From positions 124,001 to 188,000 of the forward strand of contig JADIIU010000005.1 of NCBI GenBank assembly GCA_027603945.1: 64,000 nucleotides of DNA. Reading direction: 5' to 3'. Shown here piece after piece: positions 31,579-40,836 of the stretch (position 1 is the stretch's first letter; the number at the start of each line of letters is the position of its first letter). The stretch is from Terramyces sp. JEL0728 (lineage: Eukaryota > Chytridiomycota > Chytridiomycetes > Rhizophydiales > Terramycetaceae). The notes beneath the pieces were generated by a model. The model had not been told where the DNA came from, ran no database searches, and saw only the letters and a list, made by a program, of their open reading frames with translations. A program made the position numbers and the translations under genes.

Positions 31579-33465
31579 ATGCAGAGAAGTGGTTCAGGGG
31601 AATCCCTAGATCAAACTGAAAATTCAATCACCAGCAAGATAGTAACAAGAAAGCTATATCAGAATATACAGAACCAGTCAATCATCAGACGGACATCTTC
31701 ATTTGGCGGAGGCCCAGTGTTCATTCAACCAGCAAGCAAGCCAATAATAGACCGAAAGAGGTGGATTATTCTATTTCTATCATCGCTGTTATTATTTGGA
31801 AACTTTTATGCATTTGATAACCCTGCAGCACTAAATTCTCAATTACAAGGATTCTTGGGACATGACTACGATACCTGGCAGTACGAACTGAATTTGCTAT
31901 ATTCCGTCTATTCTTTTCCAAACATGTTTCTGCCATTTCTTGGCGGTACCAATTATTAATGTAGGGCAGCTAATAGATCGCTACGACACAAGATATGTGT
32001 TACTGGTCCTTTCTTCAGTAATATGTATTGGGCAGACTATATTCGCATTTGGGGTTACAACCAGAGATTTCAATTTGATGTTGATTGGAAGGACGCTCTT
32101 TGGCATTGGGGGAGAGTGTGTCTCTGTGGTTCAAGCGTCAATTACTACAACCTGGTTTCAAGGAAAGGAATTGGCCTTTGCTTTGGGGATGAGTAAAAGG
32201 ATTTAATATAGATTTGTGTATTGGACGGCTAGGGTCAATGCTGAATAGCGTTTCTTCGCCTAGAATCAGCTCTGCGTTAGGAATACTATCTGCAATATGG
32301 ATAGGATCATTTTTTGTATATGTTTCATTTGTAGCTGCTGTTGTATTAGCCATACTAATTACTTTGAAAGATCCAGAGCCAGATACCACACCACTATTGT
32401 TTGACTCTGTTCAGCACAGTCCTGTACAGGAAGAGTCGGATGAAATTACCGACATTAGATATCTCCCGGTGTCGTTCTGGGTGCTGTGTGCGCTGTGCAT
32501 TTCATTGTATGGCACCGTGATCCCTTTCAATACCACCTTATCTGACTTTTTAATGTCAAAATGGTATCCAGGAGATCCTGCAACTGCCGGTTTAATCATG
32601 GGGTAAATTGCATTAATTCAGTATCCCTGATTTGCTGTCTGCTTTTGTGGTTCCCTTCTTTGGATATGTAGTTGATAGATTTGGACATCGGGTGTTGTGG
32701 TTATGCTTTTGCTCCGTAGGTCTAGTATTTTCACATTTACTGCTTGGGTTGACAGATTTAACACCAATAGTAGGGATGGTAGTGCTGGGATTTTCTTATT
32801 CTATTTATGGAGTTGTTTTATGGCCATCAGTGGCAACTTGTGTTAATTACTGCGAACTGCTGTACGAAACGAAAGGAATCAAATTAAAGATACTTGGTAC
32901 TGCATTTGGGATTTCTACATCGGCGTTGAATGTGTGTTTGACCATCTTGCCCATATTCACCGCACAAATCCATGTAATATGGCAAGGTTTTTTGCCGGTA
33001 GAAATGTTTTACGCTGGATTAGGTGGACTTGGTACTTTATTGACTGTTGTGCTATTCGTACTGGACCGTAATAACAACAATGTTCTGGAAAGGTCGGATA
33101 GCAACTACATGCACCAGAACGATAATGAAACTACAAATTCAAATTTAACAGATGATGGGGAAAGTCCACTCCTTCAAACCACTGGTGACAGAAATATCCT
33201 TCCAGAGCCTAACCATTTACAGTTGCCAAAGGCATTCTCTGAAGAAATCAACAGATATTCCATGACAAAAGCCTTTTCAGCAGAAATGAATCGAGATACA
33301 ATTTCATGTGCTGAATCTACATCTAGGAGTTTCCTGGCTGCTGGTCCAGAGCAACTTCAAGTTCTAGGAACCGGCAGATTCTTTTCCCGTCCACTGCCTC
33401 TCAATTCCAAAGAGGTCGCTCATCAGTTTGAACAAGCAAGTGAGGATGAAGCCTCGATTGAATAA
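31579..33465 (+). CDS. MFSD1-like major facilitator transporter
   Basis: Twelve-helix MFS transporter; animal MFSD1 is a lysosomal dipeptide exporter. 609 residues; introns at 31946-31964, 32193-32211 and 32603-32621, all 19 nt. After a polar N-terminus the first helix has LFGNFYAFDNPAALNSQLQG, followed by YSVYSFPNMFLPFLGG, LIDRYDTRYVL, GIGGECVSVVQASITTTWFQ and GKELAFALGMN, all recognisable MFSD1 family blocks. The second half has IPDLLSAFVVPFFGYVVDRF and GIKLKILGTAFGIS. A long cytosolic tail (~130 residues) contains a repeated KAFS(E/A)E(I/M)NR motif and acidic patches that could be sorting signals. Substrate is inferred from the family only. It ends 89 bp from the convergent bS21m stop. Confidence 0.85.
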
Positions 33466-33554
33466 AAGAATCGTTGAAATTATATTCCGTTTCCTGGAAC
33501 TTTTGGTCGCAACTAAACCAGCAAAAACCAAATTACTAATGCAATTGAAATATA

Positions 33555-33881
33555 TTATAAATGATCATAGTTTTGTTTTTCATCAGCAGATCTCTGCTTC
33601 ATGTGTAGCGCAACCTTTACATTCTTTTTGACAGCTGCAAGATACACTCCCCAGTCCCTTTCCTTTCTCAATCTCTTTTTCTTATCATGGAAACTTTCAA
33701 ATCTTTGTTGCGAACGAACGACCTTACGAACATTGCTTTCATTCAAAATATTTCTTAATTCGTTGTACGCTTGGTTGACATTCTTGTCCACTATAACTGA
33801 ACGGCCGAGTGATACTGGTGCAGTCTGCCATATTTGTTTCTTGTATCCCCTTGTAAATTGCAGCAGTGATTTCAATTGCAT
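33555..33881 (-). CDS. MRPS21: Mitochondrial ribosomal protein bS21m
   Basis: Small mitoribosomal subunit protein. 108 residues from ATG 33881 (MQLKSLLQFTRGYKKQIWQ), whose first ~25 residues form a basic amphipathic presequence. The core VDKNVNQAYNELRNILNESN followed by a basic helix VVRSQQRFESFHDKKKRLRK matches the bacterial S21 pattern of a conserved Tyr/Leu helix and an Arg-rich helix. An upstream in-frame ATG at 33914 would overlap the divergent MEMO1 gene, so I prefer the downstream start. Divergent from MEMO1 with 16 bp between starts. Confidence 0.75.
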   Translation of the reverse strand: MQLKSLLQFTRGYKKQIWQTAPVSLGRSVIVDKNVNQAYNELRNILNESNVRKVVRSQQRFESFHDKKKRLRKERDWGVYLAAVKKNVKVALHMKQRSADEKQNYDHL

Positions 33882-33897
33882 TTTTTGATTGAAAAAA
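33882..33897. promoter_or_regulatory. 16-bp divergent spacer (bS21m / MEMO1)
   Basis: The sequence TTTTTGATTGAAAAAA is all that separates the two start codons. There is no room for a core promoter, so each gene's transcription must start inside the other gene or in this A/T run, which also may open the DNA. Confidence 0.55.
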
Positions 33898-34800
33898 ATG
33901 AAGAGACCTGCCACTCATGCTTTCAGTTGGTACGAAGGCGATCCTCAAATTTTAAACCAGCAATTGGAACAGTTTTTAAACAATGCGGATACAGCCCCTA
34001 GTAACGCCCGTGCTATTATTGCACCTCATGCCGGATATCGGTTTAGCGGACCGACTGCAGCATCTGCATACAACTCAATTTCACCCGAATCTATCCAACG
34101 AGTGTTTTTGTTGGGTCCGTCCCATAAAGTATATCTCAAGGGATGCGCACTTTCGTCCAATGAGTATTACGAAACTCCACTCGGCGATATAAAGCTTGAC
34201 CTTGAAGGTAGTTGATCACTAACAAGTCATTCGCAGTCTATTGGATACTCGCAAATACTCTACCATGAGTGCGAGTGTTGACAAGAATGAGCATTCGCTT
34301 GAACTGCACTTGCCATTCATCCAAAAGATAATGTCGAGGTAATTGGGATTAACTGCAGCAAATCAGGACACTACACCTTGGTCCCAATCCTCGTTGGTGA
34401 CCTAACGCAAATTGATGATATCGCAAGGACACTTACTGCGTATTTGAATGACAAACAAAATCTATTTGTAATTTCATCAGATTTCTGCCATTGGGGAGAA
34501 CGGTTTGACTTTACCCCATTTGACCCTTCAATAGCGATACATTCTTACATTGAAAATCTAGATCATCAAGGGATGGATCTTATTTCGTCATTAAGCTATC
34601 CAGCGTTTTTAAAGTATCTAAAGGAAACCAAAAACACCATTTGCGGTAGGAACCCAATCCTACTATTGCTTAGGACAGTCGAACTTTTAGGTGCTTCCCA
34701 CTGGGAACTAAAATTTGTAAAGTATGCGCAATCGTCAAAAGTTGTGGAAACACGCGACTCTTCGGTTTCCTATGCAAGCGGCTATCTTTTGAAAAAGTAG
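33898..34800 (+). CDS. MEMO1: MEMO1-family protein (dioxygenase-like fold)
   Basis: MEMO proteins share the fold of extradiol dioxygenases, bind copper or iron and are linked to redox signalling. 287 residues, three exons; introns at 34208-34226 and 34339-34358. Family blocks are RPATHAFSWYEGDP, IIAPHAGYRFSGPTAASAY, VFLLGPSHKVYLKGCALSS, the middle exon HSLELHLPFIQKIM, VPILVGDL and VISSDFCHWGERFDF. The metal-site histidines of the family (in PHAGY, DxNEHSLE and the DFxHWG motif) are all present. Length is normal. Confidence 0.93.
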
Positions 34801-34831
34801 CTGTTCAATAAACGTGAAATATTGTAATTAT

Positions 34832-35454
34832 TTATTGCGGAGCTTCAAGTATCTGCTCTTCTTGAATTGCAGTTGACGCAAAGTTGACAGCTTTTTGGTT
34901 TCCAAGATACTTTTGTCAATAAAGCATTACCATTGATAGAAAAAGAATCGGATTGGAAGGCGGTTCGCCGTCCTTTACTAATTTCAATAGCTTTTCGATT
35001 GCCGGTGACAGTGTTGGCAAAACAGTCTGTTCAATATAAGAACTCGCATCTTCCTGATATGGAACAGGGGCAGCTTTTACCTGTCTTGCTTGGCGCACTC
35101 CGTCGCTGCATTCTGATGTGGAATTTCGGACACCATAAAATGAGCTCGGTTGAATGACTACCTCCTTTTCAGGCTCCTCAATCTTTACTGTCTTTTCTTC
35201 ATAGTCCACATCTACCGACCTGAACGAGGTTTTGGAAATCAATTTATGAGATGAAGAACTTGAATGTGTCGATTGCTTTCTGGAGAAGATGCTCGACCTT
35301 GTCGTAGCTGAGGTTGACTTTCTACTTGACGTTGGTCTGCTGTCTAGTGCTTTAACAGAATCCGCAAAGCCTTCTGGCATTAACTACTATTACCAATTAG
35401 CTCATCTTCAGAAATATTTATGGAAGAATGTCGTTTTGTAATGGGAGCAGACAT
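34832..35454 (-). CDS. Dpy-30-like (RIIa-type docking) motif protein
   Basis: 193 residues, three exons; introns at 35374-35393 and 34910-34930. The start is ATG 35454 (MSAPITKRHSSINISEDELI). The first ~110 residues are Ser/Thr-rich and disordered. The C-terminal ~60 residues contain YIEQTVLPTLSPAIEKLLKL and PPSNPILFLSMYLGNQ, which resemble the Dpy-30 helix pair (xxTVxPxLxxAL..PxNPIxFLAxYL). Dpy-30 motifs occur in chromatin complexes and in many radial-spoke and other axonemal proteins. The long disordered front argues against canonical DPY30 itself. Assignment rests on a short motif. The start is 29 bp from the divergent STRAD start. Confidence 0.45.
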
Positions 35455-35483
35455 GGAATCGCGTAAACTTTCAAAATTTTAAA

Positions 35484-36969
35484 ATGGCCCTTTCCAATTC
35501 ACAATCTCCAAATGCCTCTGAAACAGCGGTGAATCGTATATCTCAGCCTAGCACGAATAGCACAGCTGGAACACCACAGCACGGCCACGTCCAATCCAAT
35601 TTTGAAATAACACCGCAGTTGGAGAATATGCTGGTTAAAGATCCCAAATCTGGTTCTAATAGCAAAATATACAAGGCCGGATCTGGTTCTCCAATGAATT
35701 CTAACAGCAATATTGACAAACACAAGGAAAAATGGGGATCGTCAACTGGTCTGCAAATCTTGACAAAAGTAACTGGTTCTAATATAGCTCCATTTAAAGA
35801 AACATGACGACAGCGATACAATATTTTCAACTTCGTTAAACGACTATGAGATTTTAAAGGATATTGGAGGCGTGGAAGATATTTCATTTTTGTATTTGGC
35901 AAGGTACACTCCAACAGGAAAAACAGTAACTCTGAAACTCACGGATCTGAGTTTATCAATGGATTATGAGTTTATTGACGAAGTGATTGTATTTTTTACT
36001 TACAATAGCGAACTGTGAGAAATGGAAGATTGCTTGGCCATCACCATATATTGACACCGTATATTTCATTTGTGGAAGAAGATCAATTGTGGACTGTGAC
36101 TCCACCAGTCCATGGCGGGTCTATTCGCGGCCTCATTAGAGATCAGTTTTCTGATGGGTTAACTGAAAATGTAACAGCTACTATTCTAAAAGATGTGTTA
36201 AAAGCACTTCAGTATATCCATGAAAACCACATGATTCATAATGATATTCGCGCAGACAATATTCTAATTGATATCAAAGGAGAAGTAAAACTAAGCGGAT
36301 TTAGACAGCTGATTGTGCTACAACAAGGAGGACGCGTTAACAAGACGGCATTCTCGTTAGTTGGAGACAATCTCGAATGGACGGCCCCTGAGGTCATTAC
36401 CCAGGTAGCGAAACCTTAACGGCAGAATACAAATTACACTTCAAGCGCTGATATTTATAGCATAGGAATTGCTGCAATGGAATTGGCATTTGGAAAAACA
36501 CCGTTCGACAATTGGTCACCGCTAAAAGTACCTTTTGTTTAACTTTGATTCTTCTTTGCAAAACATCTTACGAATGCCCAGCAATGAAATCCCCAAAAAC
36601 ATTCAGCAAGCATTTCTATCAATTCCTACAAGGTTGTTTATCAAAGAATCCAGATGATAGGTAACACCAAGCTTATCGCAGACCTACTGTTGCTGAATGT
36701 TTGGCACATCCATTTATTAAGCAAGCAAAAAATGCATCTTATTTGGAGCATTCGATCATTCGAAAAATTTCAAGTACATTTAATTAACAAGAATCTCCTC
36801 TGAACTCATCAACTTCTCCAGCAAGCTACACAAACTCCAGAGAAGGATCTGCAAGTAATGTGTTTCTCATGTAGAATCCCCGACAGTTGAAAAATATAAC
36901 ATTGACGATCAGTTTGAAGGGGTTGATTACTTTGTAAAGCACCATTCGACGGAAAAACTAGATTCTTAG
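35484..36969 (+). CDS. STRAD-like STE20-family pseudokinase
   Basis: STRAD activates LKB1 together with MO25. 448 residues in eight exons; introns at 35769-35787, 35989-36008, 36405-36425, 36528-36547 (GT-TG, see separate entry), 36661-36681, 36774-36791 and 36855-36874. After a disordered N-terminus (residues ~1-95) a kinase fold follows: YEILKDIGGVEDISFLYLAR, TGKTVTLKLTDL, HHHILTPYISFVEEDQLWTV, ALQYIHENHMIHNDIRADNI, EVKLSGFRQL, WTAPEVI and ADIYSIGIAAMELAFGKTPF. The catalytic HRD is HND and the DFG is SGF, so phosphotransfer is not expected, as in STRAD. The tail EGVDYFVKHH may replace the WEF motif that binds MO25. SPAK/OSR1 would keep active-site residues. Confidence 0.85.
36528..36547 (+). 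other. Candidate GT-TG ultrashort intron in the STRAD-like gene (20 nt)
   Basis: GTACCTTTTGTTTAACTTTG has a normal donor and a TTTAAC branch motif with the usual spacing, but ends TG where all neighbours end AG. Removing it avoids the in-frame TAA, keeps frame and gives FDNWSPLKILLCKTSYECP, which fits the STRAD family. Neither of the next AG sites gives a better model: one gives a stop and another deletes about 20 conserved-position residues. An assembly error (A read as T) is the alternative. Confidence 0.6.
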
Positions 36970-36990
36970 ATAATGTTCTCTAAAAATATA

Positions 36991-38823
36991 TTATTCAAAA
37001 ACAGAATAGTAGTTGCTTGGCTTTTTGAATTTGGAAGATTGCGTATGATCGTTTGCATTAGCCAAACGTAAAAGCAAATCTTCATTCCACCAACTCGCTT
37101 GAAATTGGATACCTATTGGCATACCGTTTGATGAATAGCCAACTGGACAGGTAACAGCTGGGATGCCGAGCAAGTTTGCTAAAAAGATGTATTTCATGGC
37201 TTGGCCAGAGGTAGAATAGTCAGTAAGGCCATATTCCAAAGCTCCTTTTGGAATTTCCGGAGACGTAATACCAGTAGTTGGAGTTACAACAACATCAACT
37301 TCTTGAAACAGCTCGCGCAGGTAGTTCATGCCAAAGGTTCTGAACCTGCAAGCGGCCAAGAGATCCTAATATAAAATATGATGTACCATGGAAGAAAGTT
37401 GGTCAAAAATACATAATCCCAGTCTTGTGGAATAGCCAAACTTTGGTCTATTTTCGAATAAAGTTTTGGATGAAAATTCAGCAGCAATGGAAATACTAAC
37501 GTTCAATAATAATTACGAATGGGCATTTCGGAGATTATGGAGGTTTGGAATTGTGATTGGGACTAGTTTGGCTCCTAGTTTGATGTAATCATCCAATGCG
37601 TGCTTGCACTGCTGAACAATTTCCGAATCCTACTTTAATAATGAATATACAGCATCGTCAAAGTAAGGATAGTAGATACCAATCTTTACGCCTTTTAAAT
37701 CAGTCGCGTTGGCAAAGCTTGCAATCGATTTGTGAGGCTGCATTAAAGTATACTTTTCCGATTTGTATGGGCCAGCAGAAAGATAGTATGCAAGTGCTAA
37801 ATCATGAGCATTGCTTGCAAGAGGTCCAACAACCCCGACAGAAGGAGCGAGGGGATAAGCTCCAGTGCCTGGCAAACGTCCAGCAGTAGGTTTTAATCCA
37901 TAAATTCCATTATAAGCGGCTGGAATACGGATTGAACCACCTCCATCTGCACCAATACTAATTGGGCAAAACCCTGCCGCAACGATAGCGCCAGAACCAC
38001 CAGAAGACCCTCCTGTCCAGTGATTCAGATTGTACGGATTGCGAGGAGTGCGAACAAAGGGGTTGCAGTTTGTAACATCGAATCCTAGCTCGTGCATTGC
38101 TGTCTTTCCAATAATAATCGCGCCAGCCTCTCTCAATCGTTGGATTATGACAGCATCTTCAGTTGGTTTGATGTCAATGCAAACTGTTCCAACATTGGTG
38201 TTGTAAGGGAGAGCGTTCATTTCGTCTTTTACCGCTATTGGCACTCCATCTAATGGCCCCAAAGGCTTTCCATTTTGATATCTAATTTTTGAGGCTTGAG
38301 CTTGGTGCATTATATCATCCCGATGGTGCTTCAGCAACGCTTTCACCCCGACATCTTTTGCTTCATCTAGTTCTATGAGGCCCAACAGTTTAGTCATCAA
38401 ATCCACTGGCGAACTCTTTCCTGATGTGTACAAAGCAACGTAATCTTGGGATGATTGAAATGATGTTTTTTGATATCCGCTATGGAGGACTTTAACCGAG
38501 TCTTTCAATGATAACAGCTTGGGAGCGTTAGCAGTAAGTAAAAGGTAAGTTTCTTGATCAAATGGATAGTAGCTTGGTATTTCATCCAAAGCAATCTTTT
38601 TCAGATCAAACAAGCCAGAATCTTTCCCCAAGAGATAAGCTAATCCTGGGATCCATTCGATAAGATTAGCAACTACAACTAGCGGCCATCCGGAGAGTTT
38701 GGGAGCAACAATTGGCTTCAAATCGTATTTTGGTTCTGTCATTTTTGGAAAAGTTCTGCAATGATTTGGCACATGACCAAGACATATTTTATTATTTAGT
38801 ATTAATTTCATTGATTTCAACAT
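36991..38823 (-). CDS. Amidase-signature hydrolase (fatty-acid-amide-hydrolase-like)
   Basis: Hydrolyses an amide bond with a Ser-cisSer-Lys triad. 589 residues, four exons; introns at 37630-37650, 37496-37516 and 37366-37386, all 21 nt. The N-terminal ~100 residues precede the signature domain and contain a hydrophobic stretch (GWPLVVVANLIEWIPGLAYL). The Lys is in GVPIAVKDE (near residue 200), the cis-Ser in HWTGGSSGGSGAIVA and the nucleophile in IGADGGGSIRIPAA. The last exon has VDVVVTPTTGITSP and IPAVTCPVGYSSNGMPIGIQ. The start may be ATG 38823 or the Met at 38739. Substrate cannot be told; fungal homologues are often annotated only as amidases. Its stop lies 21 bp from the convergent STRAD stop. 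Confidence 0.92.
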
Positions 38824-38863
38824 CTATAAACTGATCAGCCAAACTCAGCACGGAGCTCTAAAA

Positions 38864-39820
38864 TTAACCGTAAATTACTGATCGGGCAAGTGAATTCGAG
38901 CTATATGCCAAATCTCTCTGGTGCCGAAAAGTACCGAGAGACGGACTCTCCACGGGTACTGGCACCTTCATCCTGATAGATTCATTAACTAGAGGCAATT
39001 CAGAAGTGGATAGGTCTTTGAATGCAGTAAGGCTAAGGACCGACCTTCTTTTACTTTCTGATGACAGCTTGTTTTCGACCAGCGTTGAATCCGAACTATT
39101 TTTCTTGAATTTGAACTGGTTCTTTAATCTCCTCATCAGAGTTCCTTTTTTCTCGGTCTCTGAAACTTCAGAGTATTCAGATTGATCATCCTTTGGATTT
39201 ACTGAGCTGAAAATTAGTTTTTGGATGTGCAGTATTAGCTCTTTAAAGCAGGCATTGACAGATGTAGGCGCCAAAGCGGTGGTTTCAAGAAACGGGATTT
39301 CCAGTATCTTTGCCAATTCCTGTCCCATAGCTAACGACACCTTCCTACTCTCTGCCCTTACTTGATGGACAGAAGAAACCAAGTCTACTTTTGTTCCGAT
39401 TAAAATGATGGGAAACGGACCCTTCATGTTTGCGAATCTGTTTTTAACTATTCCATGATAGATCGAATAACACAAATTAAAGCTTTCTCTATCCGTAACG
39501 CTGTATACAATCATAAACGCATCCGCATGAGGAATTTCGTCCAGCTCCAATTCCGGGTACTTTCCTCCGATCTCCATGCACTGTAAAATTACTCTTTGGG
39601 CCTCCAATATGTTACCAGCCATATCTGAAGTTTCTATTCTCTTCTTAGAGTACATGACATGTTGAATGGTGGAAGAATTCTGAATAGTTGGAATATATTC
39701 GCCATTGAAAGGCAGGCCCGGTTTTAGAAATCTGTTAATTAAAGTGGTTTTTCCAGTGTTGGGTCCGCCCAAAGCAAGAACTGAAAGGTGAGTAAGCTGG
39801 CATTCACTGTTCACTAACAT
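38864..39820 (-). CDS. Ras-like small GTPase with long basic C-terminal extension
   Basis: Intronless, 318 residues. G motifs: GGPNTGKTT (P-loop), DMAG (switch II, DTAG in most Ras), GTKVDL (replacing NKxD) and ETTAL (SAK-like). The P-loop position equivalent to Ras Gly12 is Pro-Asn context, as in some divergent Ras proteins. A tail of ~110 residues (RRLKNQFKFKKNSS, Ser/Lys-rich) ends LARSVIYG without a CAAX box, so membrane binding would rely on the basic patch. DIRAS/RASD-like is possible; I do not assign a subfamily. Could be a substrate of the RasGEF at 24589-27619, which is conjecture. Confidence 0.85.
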   Translation of the reverse strand: MLVNSECQLTHLSVLALGGPNTGKTTLINRFLKPGLPFNGEYIPTIQNSSTIQHVMYSKKRIETSDMAGNILEAQRVILQCMEIGGKYPELELDEIPHADAFMIVYSVTDRESFNLCYSIYHGIVKNRFANMKGPFPIILIGTKVDLVSSVHQVRAESRKVSLAMGQELAKILEIPFLETTALAPTSVNACFKELILHIQKLIFSSVNPKDDQSEYSEVSETEKKGTLMRRLKNQFKFKKNSSDSTLVENKLSSESKRRSVLSLTAFKDLSTSELPLVNESIRMKVPVPVESPSLGTFRHQRDLAYSSNSLARSVIYG

Positions 39821-39885
39821 TTAAATTGGCAAAGAAACTGTGGCAAAACTACTCAAGCCACATTTTATAAACAATTCATATATTT

Positions 39886-40815
39886 TTATATATTATTTGG
39901 TCTTCGTTCTTCAGGTGACGGTAGTACAAAGTCATTGTCGTCCAATGCATTAATCGTGGTATCGATCTTTTCCAATTTCCCCACATTTTCGGTAGAGTTT
40001 GATCTGTTATTCTTGGTTTTCTTTAAATCCCTATTAGATTCTCTGCTATCATTCCGTTTTGAATTTTTCCTTTCAGATCTTTCAGTGCTGCTTACTCTGC
40101 GCGTTTCTCGAGATCTTTGTCTTTCCTTGGAATCAGCTCTATATCTGTCGCTTCTGGGTCTGTGGGGAGATGGACTTTTTCTAGAGCTCCTTCGTTTAGG
40201 CGATCGACTGTAATTTCTAGAGTTCCTAGACCTTCTGACTGGCGAAACACTATCCCTTCGTGATCTTCGAGGAGAGATGCTGACTTTTCTTGACTTTCTC
40301 GGTGGCGATGGACTGTCTCTTCTAGATCTTCTTGGCGATATGCTTTCATCCCTTGATCTCCGTTTTCTATGTGGACTTTCATTCCTTGCGTTTCTCCTTG
40401 ACAGGCTAGAGTTCCTCGAATCTTCCTTGCGATCCTTGCTTCTGCTCCGTTTATATTCAGCATCGTTACGATCATCTCCTCTTCGTCCTCTATCGCTGTG
40501 CTTTTCTTCTGATTGGACAAACGGGTTGGTGGTCACATTCTTGGGAGTAGGATCGATCTTCAAATCCTTTATTTCAAATCCCGGCTCTGACAACTTTTGA
40601 GCCAATGTTTCCTGTGCTTTTGATGCAGCAGTTTCGTTTTTGAATAGCAAGAAACACTTTCCAGTTGACTTGCCATTCATCTTTGTTTCGCCGAATCCCA
40701 TTTCAGTCATTACCAATTCATCAACTAAAGCCTCTTCCGTTAATATTGTGAGTATGTCTTGGTCTGAAGTCCACCAATTCATATTCCTCAGCAAGAGACC
40801 CTGCAGATTAGACAT
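39886..40815 (-). CDS. CPSF6-like RRM protein with RS domain
   Basis: Intronless, 309 residues. One divergent RRM occupies residues ~5-90 (GLLLRNMNWWTSDQDIL, GKCFLLFKNETAASKAQETL). The NMNWWTSDQD motif resembles the NLTWWTTDED of CPSF6/CPSF7, subunits of cleavage factor Im that choose poly(A) sites. Residues ~105-280 are an RS domain dense in SPRRSRRDS-type repeats, followed by an acidic end. Such domains bind the splicing and 3'-processing machinery. An SR splicing factor is the alternative. It starts 21 bp after the stop of the dynein light-intermediate-chain gene on the same strand. Confidence 0.65.
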   Translation of the reverse strand: MSNLQGLLLRNMNWWTSDQDILTILTEEALVDELVMTEMGFGETKMNGKSTGKCFLLFKNETAASKAQETLAQKLSEPGFEIKDLKIDPTPKNVTTNPFVQSEEKHSDRGRRGDDRNDAEYKRSRSKDRKEDSRNSSLSRRNARNESPHRKRRSRDESISPRRSRRDSPSPPRKSRKVSISPRRSRRDSVSPVRRSRNSRNYSRSPKRRSSRKSPSPHRPRSDRYRADSKERQRSRETRRVSSTERSERKNSKRNDSRESNRDLKKTKNNRSNSTENVGKLEKIDTTINALDDNDFVLPSPEERRPNNI

Positions 40816-40836
40816 GAAAAATTTATAAAGTAAAAT

